Below are positions 17,759-24,867 of a stretch of DNA of 32,581 bases, one piece after another. The stretch comes from Candidatus Pullichristensenella stercorigallinarum. GTDB lineage: Bacteria; Bacillota; Clostridia; Christensenellales; Aristaeellaceae. The stretch spans positions 1 through 32,581 of the forward strand of contig DVFZ01000013.1 of assembly GCA_018712945.1 (NCBI GenBank), given 5' to 3'. Each line of letters starts with the position of its first letter. Positions within the stretch are counted from its first letter, which is position 1. The position numbers and the translations under genes were made by a program. Below the pieces are notes generated by a model. The model made no database searches. It was not told the DNA's origin and worked only from the letters and a program-made list of their open reading frames with translations.

Positions 17759-17785
17759 TTAGCACTCTTCGGTCGAGAGTGCTAA
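17759..17785. promoter_or_regulatory. CIRCE operator (HrcA binding site)
   Basis: A perfect inverted repeat TTAGCACTC-N9-GAGTGCTAA, the consensus HrcA operator. It lies between two diverging promoters, 7 bp from the htpG -35 and 9 bp from the -35 of the redox module. A bound repressor would be close enough to hinder polymerase at both; control of the second promoter is inferred. Confidence 0.95.
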
Positions 17786-17794
17786 AATTAACAC

Positions 17795-17823
17795 TTGGCG
17801 GACGCAGATGGATATGCTATAAT
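17795..17823 (+). promoter_or_regulatory. Promoter of the CXXC mini-protein/NapH-like/TlpA module
   Basis: TTGGCG (17795-17800), a 17-bp spacer and a perfect TATAAT (17818-17823), giving a leader of about 70 nt before the first ATG. Confidence 0.75.
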
Positions 17824-17901
17824 AAATCCGCCTGTGTTTTACGGGAACCATTGGTCCGGATCATCCGTCTTAAAAGTAGAAAAACGCAAAGGAGGGAAAC
17901 G

Positions 17902-18039
17902 ATGCGCGCAAAGATCATTGGCGCGGGCCTGCTGGCTATGGGCATAGCGCTGATTTTCGCGGGGCTTTCGCTCGGGCAGGAGATGAGCGTTTTGCGCAAG
18001 GCCATTTTCGTCTGCCTTGAGTGCATCGGCATCGGATGA
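17902..18039 (+). CDS. Small membrane protein, CD1871A family with CXXC motif
   Basis: 45 residues: one hydrophobic helix (about 4-24) followed by a short tail ending CLECIGIG, with C38 and C41 as the CXXC pair. It closely resembles the CD1871A family of CXXC mini-proteins, which I recall as encoded next to 4Fe-4S membrane proteins in Clostridia. GGAGGG lies just before the ATG, so it is a real small gene despite its length. Its stop overlaps the start of the ferredoxin-type membrane protein (ATGA). Its role is unknown; a thiol or metal-centre partner for the following redox proteins is an inference. Confidence 0.85.
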   Translation: MRAKIIGAGLLAMGIALIFAGLSLGQEMSVLRKAIFVCLECIGIG

Positions 18040-18998
18040 TGGCGCGGCTGCGCGCCCTGGGCGCGGAGGGAAAGCGCCGCATCGTGCAGGTGTTGGCGGC
18101 GGTGTTGTACAACGCCAATGTCGGCGGCTTTCTCAAAGGAGAGATTTACCGGGGAAACAGCAAGAAGTTCTGCGTTCCGGGGTTGAACTGTTACAGTTGC
18201 CCGGGGGCGATTGCCTCGTGCCCGTTGGGGGCGTTGCAGGCTTCGCTGAACAGTTTTCCATCGGCCGTGCCGCTTTACATGCTGGGCATCCTGCTGGTGT
18301 TTGGCGCGCTGTTGGGCCGGGCGATTTGTGCCTTTTTGTGTCCCTTTGGGCTGATTCAGGAGCTTTTGCATAAAATTCCCTCAAGAAAGCTGAAAAAGAA
18401 TGCTTGGACGCGGCGTTTGACGGTTATAAAATACGTAGTGCTGGTTGTCATGGTCATTGCCCTGCCGCTGTATTTTTTGATGGTCAACGGCGTGGTCACG
18501 CCCGCATTTTGCAAGTGGCTGTGTCCGGCGGGTACGCTGGAGGGCGGCGTGCCGCTGATGATCACCAATGAAAGCCTGCGCTCGCAGATTGGCTGGCTGT
18601 TTTCCTGGAAAGCGCTGGTGACGGTGGCGGTGGTCGTCGCTTCGGTGTTCATCTTCCGGCCGTTTTGCCGGTTTATCTGTCCCCTGGGGGCGATCTACTC
18701 GTTGTTCAACCGCGTAGCGCTGTTCGGCGTGCGCGTGGACAAAAAGAAGTGTACGCATTGCGGGGCGTGCGCGCGCGTGTGCAAGATGGACGTACGCATC
18801 GTCAACGACCGCGAATGCCTGCGCTGCGGGGAGTGCGTATCCCGTTGTCCCACGGGAGCAATTTCCTGCAAATTTATGCAAAAAGGAGGAACGAACCATG
18901 AAAAAACTGCTCGGACTCATGCTGGCGCTGGCGCTTCTGTGCTCCACGGCGCTGGCGACGGAACTCAGCCCGGTGGCGGAGGGGGAGGAAGCCTCTGA
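18036..18998 (+). CDS. 4Fe-4S binding membrane protein (NapH/CcoG-like)
   Basis: 320 residues. A polytopic membrane electron-transfer protein with about four hydrophobic helices (about 78-100, 130-150, 190-208 and a weaker segment near 210). Cys motifs recur at the membrane: NCYSCPGAIASCPLGAL (51-67), CAFLCPFG (98-105), CKWLCPAG (159-166) and CRFICPLG (211-218). Two C-terminal 4Fe-4S ferredoxin motifs follow, CTHCGACARVCK (239-250) and CLRCGECVSRCP (261-272). It probably moves electrons across the membrane to the TlpA-like protein encoded next. The start overlaps the upstream stop; ATG 18039 is also possible. The coding frame continues 101 bp into tlpA, and its last 40 residues, Gly/Ala-rich, look non-native. 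Confidence 0.88.
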   Translation: MMARLRALGAEGKRRIVQVLAAVLYNANVGGFLKGEIYRGNSKKFCVPGLNCYSCPGAIASCPLGALQASLNSFPSAVPLYMLGILLVFGALLGRAICAFLCPFGLIQELLHKIPSRKLKKNAWTRRLTVIKYVVLVVMVIALPLYFLMVNGVVTPAFCKWLCPAGTLEGGVPLMITNESLRSQIGWLFSWKALVTVAVVVASVFIFRPFCRFICPLGAIYSLFNRVALFGVRVDKKKCTHCGACARVCKMDVRIVNDRECLRCGECVSRCPTGAISCKFMQKGGTNHEKTARTHAGAGASVLHGAGDGTQPGGGGGGSL

Positions 18999-19419
18999 TT
19001 TTGAAGTCACCCTCAGCGACGGCACGGCGTTCAAGCTGTCGGAACAGCGCGGCAAGGTTGTGCTCGTCAACCTGTGGGCGACCTGGTGCCCGCCCTGTGT
19101 GGCCGAAATGCCTGACCTGCAAAAACTCAGCGAGGACTACGCCGAAGAACTGGTCGTGCTGGGCATAAATGTCGGCGATACCGCCGAGGATGCGGCCGCC
19201 TTTATGGAGGAAAACGGCTACACCTATCCCATGTACGTGGATGCGGACTACACGCTGGCCCTTTCCATGTTCCCGTCGCCCTATATTCCCTTCACCGTGG
19301 TCATCGACCCCAACGGCATTGTGACCACGCTGCACAGCGGCGGGGGCGAGGATATGTATAACGTATTCAAAGGCTATGTGGACGCCGCGCTGGAAGGCGC
19401 GGAGGATGCCGCCGCCTGA
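18898..19419 (+). CDS. TlpA-like thioredoxin-fold protein, exported
   Basis: 173 residues. A signal peptide (MKKLLGLMLALALLCSTALA) is cleaved after A20, with no lipobox. The thioredoxin domain carries the active site W63-C64-P-P-C67 in NLWATWCPPCVAEMP and the cis-Pro segment PYIPFTVVIDPNG. It is expected to act outside the cytoplasmic membrane as a thiol-disulfide reductase, probably fed with electrons by the NapH-like membrane protein encoded just upstream. AAGGAGGA before the ATG is strong. The first 101 bp are shared, in another frame, with the upstream gene. A long hairpin follows the stop. Confidence 0.93.
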   Translation: MKKLLGLMLALALLCSTALATELSPVAEGEEASDFEVTLSDGTAFKLSEQRGKVVLVNLWATWCPPCVAEMPDLQKLSEDYAEELVVLGINVGDTAEDAAAFMEENGYTYPMYVDADYTLALSMFPSPYIPFTVVIDPNGIVTTLHSGGGEDMYNVFKGYVDAALEGAEDAAA

Positions 19420-19443
19420 GTGTTTTTGCGAAGTTTTAAGACA

Positions 19444-19485
19444 GCAAACGGCCCATGCCGCCCTCTGCGCGCATGGGCCGTTTGC
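19444..19485. terminator. Long perfect hairpin between convergent genes
   Basis: A 15-bp perfect stem GCAAACGGCCCATGC/GCATGGGCCGTTTGC with a 12-nt loop, between the tlpA-like gene (+) and the larA-like gene (-). T-tracts are weak on both strands (CTTGT; GTCTTAAAAC). It probably acts in both directions. Confidence 0.75.
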
Positions 19486-19508
19486 CTTGTAAAAGAAGAA
19501 GGGGAGCC

Positions 19509-20831
19509 TCAAAATTCGCCGTTCAGCTTGGCGTAGGTGGCGCTGTTTTGCGGCAGCACATAGCCGCCATAGGGAATGACCGTTACGCTCTTTCCGGCCA
19601 GTTGCAGGTTTTTCTGGATATCTTCTACGTTTTGAAACGATTCGATGCCCATGTCGCGCACCAGCGCCGGGTCGATTTTGCTGAGCATCATAAACCGCCC
19701 GGCCTTGCGGATGGACTCGCAGGAGGCGTAGAAGATATACCCGGCGATGGTGAAGGCTTCCCGCAGGGCAGGGTCAAGCCTACCTTGTGAAAGCGGCTTT
19801 GTCCAATCAAAGAAATCCGGCGCGCCGCCGCCTTCGGGGCATTCGCATAAAAACACGAACGTGCCGCCGCGCTTCAAGGCGTTTACGCCGTTGAGCAGCG
19901 ATTTTACGCCCTGATACAAGTTCAAATCCTTGGGGAAGCCGCCGCAGGAGGCAATAACCACGTCGGTCTCCTTCGCAATTTCCTTGCCGTAGTATTTCTG
20001 GCAGAAGGCGCAACTGCGCATCCATGCCGTTTGAAAGTCGCCGCAGAAGATACCGGAGTGCCCGGCGCCGGCGTTAACCACAATGCTGACGCCAAACGCG
20101 GGAGCGACCAGAGCCGCGGCGTCATCCATATCCTCGTGGATGGGGTTATCGGTCAGTTTGCCGCTGCCCACATGTTCGCTGGAACGCGCCTCCTGGGGGT
20201 CGAGCGCCATACAATGGTTGCGGCGGATGGTTGCACGCGAGCATATGCCTGGTAGAATGGACTTCCTGCCGCCGCCATAGCCGGCCATCAAGTGGTGCAC
20301 GGTACCGCTGACGACGATGACCTTGCGCCCCACCACCAGGGGGTTTACTTCCACGCGGTTGCCATAGCGCGTAATGCCCACATCTACCAGGTTGGACGCG
20401 TCGCAGTCGTGGTTGAGCACCTGGCAACGGGCGTAGACGTAAGGGCTGGCGAGCGTTTCCAACTCCTTTTCCGTCATCGGCCGGTGGGTGCCTAGGGCGA
20501 TGAGCACGGCGATGTTTTTGTCCGCCACGCCGCATACTGCTTCCAGATATTTCACCAGCAGCTCGCAGATTTTATCCTGGCGCATCCAGAAGCGGGTGAT
20601 ATCCGAGAGAATGATGGTGATTTTATCTCCGGTGGACAGGCGTGCGCGCAGAGGGGCGCCCTCGCAATCCTCCTCCACCGCCCGGCGGAACGCCTCGGAC
20701 AGATCGGATATGGAAGGCATCTCGTTTCCATAGAGCCAGGAGACGGAGGCGGCCTGCGAGAGATCCAGCTCCACCTCCCCTTTGCCATAGCGCAGCGTGC
20801 AGCGGCGCTCAGCCGAACAGCATCCGGTCAT
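19509..20831 (-). CDS. LarA family nickel-dependent racemase (DUF2088)
   Basis: 440 residues, cytosolic. LarA enzymes use a nickel-pincer nucleotide to racemise or epimerise 2-hydroxyacids. The expected residues are present: R80 in SDITR, H116 in LGTHRP, H180 in GTVHHLMAG, the pincer-bearing K190 in GGGRKSILPG and H206 in IRRNH. Their spacings (10 and 16) match those of lactate racemase. DITRFWMRQ instead of the usual DITRP suggests a non-lactate substrate. Its ATG (20831) lies 23 bp inside the ATPase gene, behind AAGGGAGG, so it is the last gene of a T-box-controlled ABC operon. An aromatic 2-hydroxyacid such as indolelactate would fit that context; this is inference. No larB, larC or larE genes are in the window. 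Confidence 0.9.
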   Translation of the reverse strand: MTGCCSAERRCTLRYGKGEVELDLSQAASVSWLYGNEMPSISDLSEAFRRAVEEDCEGAPLRARLSTGDKITIILSDITRFWMRQDKICELLVKYLEAVCGVADKNIAVLIALGTHRPMTEKELETLASPYVYARCQVLNHDCDASNLVDVGITRYGNRVEVNPLVVGRKVIVVSGTVHHLMAGYGGGRKSILPGICSRATIRRNHCMALDPQEARSSEHVGSGKLTDNPIHEDMDDAAALVAPAFGVSIVVNAGAGHSGIFCGDFQTAWMRSCAFCQKYYGKEIAKETDVVIASCGGFPKDLNLYQGVKSLLNGVNALKRGGTFVFLCECPEGGGAPDFFDWTKPLSQGRLDPALREAFTIAGYIFYASCESIRKAGRFMMLSKIDPALVRDMGIESFQNVEDIQKNLQLAGKSVTVIPYGGYVLPQNSATYAKLNGEF

Positions 20832-21603
20832 TGTCCAGTTCCTCCCTTTTCTTTTCAGAATACAGTTTCATCAGGCTGTCTAGACTCATCCGCGCGCGTT
20901 CTTCTCCGGAAACGTCCAGGATGATCTTTCCCATGTCCATCATGATTGTGCGCGTGCCGGTGGTCAGCGCTGAGCGGATGTTGTGGGTAATCATCAGCGT
21001 GGTGATGGCGTTTTCGGAAACAATCTGATTGGTAAGCGCCATGACCCTTTCAGCAGTGGCGGGATCGAGAGCGGCGGTGTGCTCGTCCAGCAAAAGCAGC
21101 TTGGGCGTTACCAGCGTGCACATCAAAAGCGTTACCACCTGGCGTTGCCCGCCAGAAAGCAGCCCTACACGCGTTTTCATGCGGTCCTCCAACCCCATAT
21201 CATAGCGGGCGAGGGCGTCACGGAACAGGTTGTACTTTTTGCGGCTCAGTGCCATGGAGAAAGGGCCGCTGTGTGAGCGCGTATAGGCCAGAGCCATGTT
21301 TTCCTCGATGGTCATGCCCGGGGCGGTGCCCTTCATGGGATCCTGAAACACACGGCCGATTTGCAAGGCGCGCTTGTGCTCGGGCAGAAACGTGATATCC
21401 TGCCCGCCCAGGCGGATGCGGCCACGGTCGCAAAGGAAACTGCCGCAAATGGCGTTGAACAGCGTGGACTTACCCGCCCCGTTCGAGCCAATCACCGTAG
21501 CAAATTCGCCGGGAGCAAGGTGCAGCGATACGCCATCCAGCGCCACGTGGGCATTGACAGTGCCCGGCGCGAAGGTCTTATGCAAATTGATAAGCTCAAG
21601 CAT
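20809..21603 (-). CDS. ABC transporter ATP-binding protein (TrpZ-like)
   Basis: 264 residues. Walker A GSNGAGKST (39-47), signature LSGGQRQ (149-155) and Walker B LLLLDE (169-174, followed by HTAALDP) are intact, with the switch His in MITHNIRSA. The sequence type (APGTVNAHVALDGVSLHL, DPMKGTAPGMTIEENMALAY) is that of the ATPase in TrpXYZ-like and LivF-like importers. It overlaps the permease gene by 8 bp and the LarA-like gene by 23 bp, so translation is coupled. GGATG...GAGG-type sequence before the ATG lies inside the permease gene. Confidence 0.92.
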   Translation of the reverse strand: MLELINLHKTFAPGTVNAHVALDGVSLHLAPGEFATVIGSNGAGKSTLFNAICGSFLCDRGRIRLGGQDITFLPEHKRALQIGRVFQDPMKGTAPGMTIEENMALAYTRSHSGPFSMALSRKKYNLFRDALARYDMGLEDRMKTRVGLLSGGQRQVVTLLMCTLVTPKLLLLDEHTAALDPATAERVMALTNQIVSENAITTLMITHNIRSALTTGTRTIMMDMGKIILDVSGEERARMSLDSLMKLYSEKKREELDNDRMLFG

Positions 21604-22513
21604 CCCTTCTCGCCTCCTTCATAATCCGGCTCTTCTGACGGTATTGCTTCACGGCGGGGATGGCCAGCGTGACGGCCACAATCACCGCGCACATCAGTTT
21701 CATCATATTCGCGCTGTTGGCGCCGAAAAGGTTTAAGTCTACTACCAGCGTAACAATCAACTTGTAGATGACCGAGCCAACAATGGCGGAGATCAGCCCG
21801 CGCGTTGGGCCGGAGCGCCCGAACAGCGTTTCGCCGATGATGACCGCCGCCAGCCCATAGACCAATGTGCCTGAGGAGGCGTTGATGTCCGCATAGCCGC
21901 TATAATGTACGATCAGTGCCCCGGACAGCGCCACCAGCGCGTTGGATATGCACAGGCCGGCCAGCTTCATGCGGTTGGCATTGATGGACGAGGCGCGCAC
22001 CATGTCCGGATTATCGCCCGTGGCGCGGATGCACATGCCCAGGTGCGTCTTAAAAAACAGGATCATCAGCAGGAGTACCGCAATGGCGAGCACTGCCCCG
22101 GCAACAGCTCCAGCCACCTTTTTTCCGAAGGCGTCCAGTTCAAAGCCGGCATAGAGCATGCGGAACAGCGAATTGGACGAGCCGATGCTCAGGTTCGTAG
22201 TGCCCATCGCCATGAGGTTGATGGTATAGAGGGCGTTCATGGTGATGATGCCCGACAAAACGGGATGGATTTTGAGCTTTGTCTGCAAAAGCCCGGTTGC
22301 CATTCCGGCCAGCGCGCCGGCGAGAAGCGCCAGTGGAAGGGAAAGCACGGGATGCCCCGCCGAGGCGGCCATGGCGGCGATGGAAGCGCCAAAGCCGAAG
22401 CTGCCCTCGGTGGTTAGGTCGGGAAGGTTCAGGATGCGCAAGGACAGGTAAATGCCCAGCGCCAGTATGCCATAGAGGAAGCCCTCCTGAAAGGCGACGA
22501 TGTAAAGAGCCAT
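21596..22513 (-). CDS. ABC transporter permease (TrpY-like, LivH family)
   Basis: 305 residues with about eight to nine hydrophobic segments. The N-terminal GFLYGILALGIYLSLRILN and LPDLTTEGSFGFGA, together with LGMCIRATGDNPDMVRASSIN (the loop that contacts the ATPase), are typical of the permease that accompanies PF04392 binding proteins. It starts 62 bp after the binding protein gene; a small GC hairpin lies in the gap. The ribosome binding site is GGAAGTG. It would form a homodimeric channel because only one permease gene is present. Confidence 0.92.
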   Translation of the reverse strand: MALYIVAFQEGFLYGILALGIYLSLRILNLPDLTTEGSFGFGASIAAMAASAGHPVLSLPLALLAGALAGMATGLLQTKLKIHPVLSGIITMNALYTINLMAMGTTNLSIGSSNSLFRMLYAGFELDAFGKKVAGAVAGAVLAIAVLLLMILFFKTHLGMCIRATGDNPDMVRASSINANRMKLAGLCISNALVALSGALIVHYSGYADINASSGTLVYGLAAVIIGETLFGRSGPTRGLISAIVGSVIYKLIVTLVVDLNLFGANSANMMKLMCAVIVAVTLAIPAVKQYRQKSRIMKEARRDA

Positions 22514-22545
22514 GCTTTCACTTCCGTTTCAGTGTATGGTAGGGA

Positions 22546-22565
22546 GGGGCCGGCATTGCGGCCCC
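22546..22565 (-). terminator. Small intercistronic hairpin after the binding-protein gene
   Basis: GGGGCCG/CGGCCCC with a 6-nt loop and no T-tract, just after the binding-protein stop. More likely an mRNA 3'-end protector than a full terminator. Confidence 0.4.
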
Positions 22566-22575
22566 GGCGGATTGC

Positions 22576-23559
22576 CTACTGGCCCAGGTAGCTGACCGCG
22601 TAGCTCACGTCGCCGACTTGCAGCGTGTCGCCGTCCAGCTCGACGCCGAGCGCTTCCAGCATGGAGACATTCACGCTCACATAATCCGCGCCGACTACGA
22701 CGGCGGGGATGTCCGCCAGCGGCGTGCCATTCAGGTATTCCAGCGCCATTTCCGCGGTCTTTTCGCCGATGCCGAAGTCGTCGATGGCGATGGTGGCCAT
22801 GCAGCCGGATTCCACCGTCGTGGCCGAGGAGCAGTAGGTGGGAATGCCGTACTCCATGCACAGCTCCGCCAGCGCCGTTACGCCCGCCTGCACATTGGAA
22901 TCGTTGGGCACGAAGATGGCGTCGCAGCCGTCGTCAATCAGCGCTTCGGTGGCCATGGCGACTTCGGCGGAGTTGTTTACCGTGCTGGTCACATAGTCGA
23001 TGCCCTGCGCTTCCAGATAGGCGATACACGATTCCACCGTATCGACGGCGTTGGTTTCACTGGTAGAGTAAATCAGCCCATAGCGTTCGATGCCCGGCGT
23101 GAGCACGTCGGCCAGGGCGAAGATGTCTTCCACGGGGATAGCGTTGCTGGTGCCGGTAGCGTTTTTGTCCGGAGTTTCCATAGCTGTCAGCACGCCCGCC
23201 GCCACCGGCGCGGATACGGCGCAGAAGAAGCAGGGCGTGTCGCTTTCCAGGTTCACAAACTGCTGGGTGGCTGGGGTAGCGATGCAGAACACCAGGTCGT
23301 AACCGTCCATGGAATTGCAGATGGTAGAAAGCGCGGTGGCGTCGCCCTGCGCGCACTGATAGACGATTTCACAGGTTTCCTCGGTGTAGCCGTTTTCGGC
23401 CAGTTTGCTGAGGATGCCGTTCCGCATATCCAGAAACGCGCCGTTTTCCTTCTGAATAACGATGCCGATGGTGAGCCGGTCTTCTTCTGCTGTTGCACCG
23501 GACAGGGAAAGAGCCAGAACCACCAGGATGACCATTGCCAGACTTACAATGCGCTTCAT
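22576..23559 (-). CDS. ABC transporter substrate-binding protein (TrpX-like)
   Basis: 327 residues, PF04392-type binding protein. The signal peptide MKRIVSLAMVILVVLALSLS ends in ATA before E25 and lacks a lipobox Cys. Typical blocks are CIATPATQQFVN, CFFCAVSAPVAAGVL, GTSNAIPVEDIF, YGLIYSTSETNAV, FVPNDSNVQAG and VGADYVSVNVSMLEALG. TrpX of streptococci and related proteins bind tryptophan or aromatic compounds, and here an apparently Trp-specific T-box precedes the gene, so tryptophan or a derivative is the best guess. The start is ATG 23559, with CAGGAGGAAA upstream; the frame extends further, but that part lies in the leader. Confidence 0.92.
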   Translation of the reverse strand: MKRIVSLAMVILVVLALSLSGATAEEDRLTIGIVIQKENGAFLDMRNGILSKLAENGYTEETCEIVYQCAQGDATALSTICNSMDGYDLVFCIATPATQQFVNLESDTPCFFCAVSAPVAAGVLTAMETPDKNATGTSNAIPVEDIFALADVLTPGIERYGLIYSTSETNAVDTVESCIAYLEAQGIDYVTSTVNNSAEVAMATEALIDDGCDAIFVPNDSNVQAGVTALAELCMEYGIPTYCSSATTVESGCMATIAIDDFGIGEKTAEMALEYLNGTPLADIPAVVVGADYVSVNVSMLEALGVELDGDTLQVGDVSYAVSYLGQ

Positions 23560-23656
23560 GTTTATTTCCTCCTGAACTTGCTGTATATGACCGTCCGCCC
23601 TGCCCGCGGAAACGGGGCGGAAAACCATCGAATGGGGGAAAGGCACGCGCCGGAAT

Positions 23657-23696
23657 AAAAAACTGCCCTTTGTGTATAAAACTACACAAAGGGCAG
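23657..23696 (-). terminator. T-box-controlled terminator
   Basis: A perfect 14-bp stem CTGCCCTTTGTGTA/TACACAAAGGGCAG with a 6-nt loop (23696-23663), followed by TTTTTT on the minus strand, about 100 bp before the binding-protein ATG. Confidence 0.95.
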
Positions 23697-23932
23697 GAAA
23701 TAACTCCTACGGTACCACCTTCATTTTGGCTGCCACGACGCAGCCCTCACTGGGATGCCAACACATCCCGCACCTTTAACGCAGGTATACGTTCCAGCTA
23801 CTTGGCCCTGCCTTTCGCCTTTCCCTCAGCGACCCATTTGCCATCCAGCTTTCTGCGGAACTTCCACCAACGTCCGCTCTCTGTAAGCGCTCATGACGGC
23901 TTTACTCTCGCCTCAACGGTTTATTATGAAAT
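23657..23932 (-). promoter_or_regulatory. T-box leader, probably tRNA-Trp specific
   Basis: A T-box senses uncharged tRNA and switches between terminator and antiterminator. In minus-strand sense it shows the Stem I start AGAGAG (23882-23877), the short-Stem-I pattern GCAAATGGGTCGCTGAGG, a Stem III GGCTGC/GCAGCC, and the T-box core AAGGTGGTACCG (TGGTACC at 23717-23711), then the terminator. In leaders of this type the specifier follows the A-rich step before the CTGAG block, which gives UGG (23836-23834), the Trp codon. This specifier is read by pattern, not by folding. It controls the TrpXYZ-like genes and the LarA-like gene. Confidence 0.9.
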
Positions 23933-23939
23933 TAGGCAC

Positions 23940-23968
23940 ATTATAGCGCCGCTTCCCCGATATGTCAA
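23940..23968 (-). promoter_or_regulatory. Consensus promoter of the T-box operon
   Basis: Perfect TTGACA (23968-23963), a 17-bp spacer and perfect TATAAT (23945-23940). Full-consensus sigma-A elements fit an operon controlled mainly by termination. Confidence 0.93.
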
Positions 23969-23995
23969 TGCTGAATTCAAAAATTTACAAATTGC

Positions 23996-24039
23996 TCAAA
24001 ACAGGCCCGCACTGCCATATAGTTGACAGCGCGGGCCTG
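23996..24039 (-). terminator. Terminator of the Tct/transaldolase/aldolase operon
   Basis: A stem CAGGCCCGC-A-CTG against CAG-C-GCGGGCCTG with one mismatch and a 12-nt loop (24002-24039), followed by TTTT on the minus strand. It begins 11 bp after the HpcH-type gene. Confidence 0.85.
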
Positions 24040-24050
24040 CATCTGCGGGA

Positions 24051-24845
24051 TCAGCCCTTGCGATAGGCGTCCATAAAGGCGTCCACGGTTTGTATGGCTA
24101 GCTTGCCAAGGCTGGTGGTATCCGACATGGCGGCTACGAAACTGTACCCGCGCCCATAGAGGGCCTGCGCGGCGTGGAAATCGCCGGCGACTGTGCCGAG
24201 GAATTTCTTCGAAGCCAGCACTTTTTCCTCAATGCGGGCGATTGTCTCGCGCACGGCGGGCGTGGCGGGATTGCAGAAATAACCCATCGAGGTGGCCAAA
24301 TCCATCGGGCCGATGAAGATGCCGTCCAGCCCTTCCACGGCGAGGAAATCGTCGAGTTGCTCCGCAGCCTGCGGCGTTTCGATGGCGACCATCACTACGA
24401 TTTCGTCGTTCGCCCGGCTCAGATAGCCCTGTCCGTTCATGCCGAAGCCGCCTGCGCGGGGAGAAGGGGCGATGCCACGGATGCCCTGTGGAGGGTACTT
24501 GCACGCTTTGACTGCGTTTGCGGCTTCTTCAGCGCTGTTGACGTAGGGAACCAGCAATCCCTGCACGCCGATATCCAGCAGCCGCTTGATGGTCACAAAG
24601 TCGTTCCACGGGGCGCGGGCGAAGGGTACCACGGGGTAGGCGTTGACGGCCTGCAACTGCTGAAACAGCGTCATAAAATCGCCCGGGCCATGTTCCATGT
24701 CTACCATCAGCCAGTCAAACCCGGCCTTGGCCATTACCTCGGCCGTGACGCTGTTGGCTGCCTGCAGCCAGGCGCCAATGGTTGGCTCCTTTTTGAGCAG
24801 CCGCTCCTTTACGGGGTTTATGAATACTTCATTGCGTCTTAGCAT
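24051..24845 (-). CDS. HpcH/HpaI family aldolase
   Basis: 264 residues, a cytosolic metal-dependent class II pyruvate aldolase. Members split 4-hydroxy-2-oxo acids or 2-keto-3-deoxy sugar acids to pyruvate (or oxaloacetate-type products) and an aldehyde. The catalytic His is H52 in VDMEHGP. Metal ligands lie in MVAIETPQA (Glu) and IGPMDLATSMG (Asp). GLLVPYVNSAEEA and YPPQGIRGIAP are also typical. The start is ATG 24845, with GGATGGGG upstream. It is the last gene behind the transaldolase-like gene (22 bp apart) and a TctCBA importer, suggesting breakdown of an imported sugar acid or hydroxy-oxo acid. The exact substrate is unknown. Confidence 0.9.
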   Translation of the reverse strand: MLRRNEVFINPVKERLLKKEPTIGAWLQAANSVTAEVMAKAGFDWLMVDMEHGPGDFMTLFQQLQAVNAYPVVPFARAPWNDFVTIKRLLDIGVQGLLVPYVNSAEEAANAVKACKYPPQGIRGIAPSPRAGGFGMNGQGYLSRANDEIVVMVAIETPQAAEQLDDFLAVEGLDGIFIGPMDLATSMGYFCNPATPAVRETIARIEEKVLASKKFLGTVAGDFHAAQALYGRGYSFVAAMSDTTSLGKLAIQTVDAFMDAYRKG

Positions 24846-24867
24846 ATCGTCTTTTCCCCATCCATTC

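Noticed and set aside
15806-17785. 659-codon open frame on + opposite htpG
   Set aside because: It is the complement of a certain htpG gene, shows no family motif and has the low-complexity H/V/L/Q composition of antisense frames in GC-rich coding DNA.
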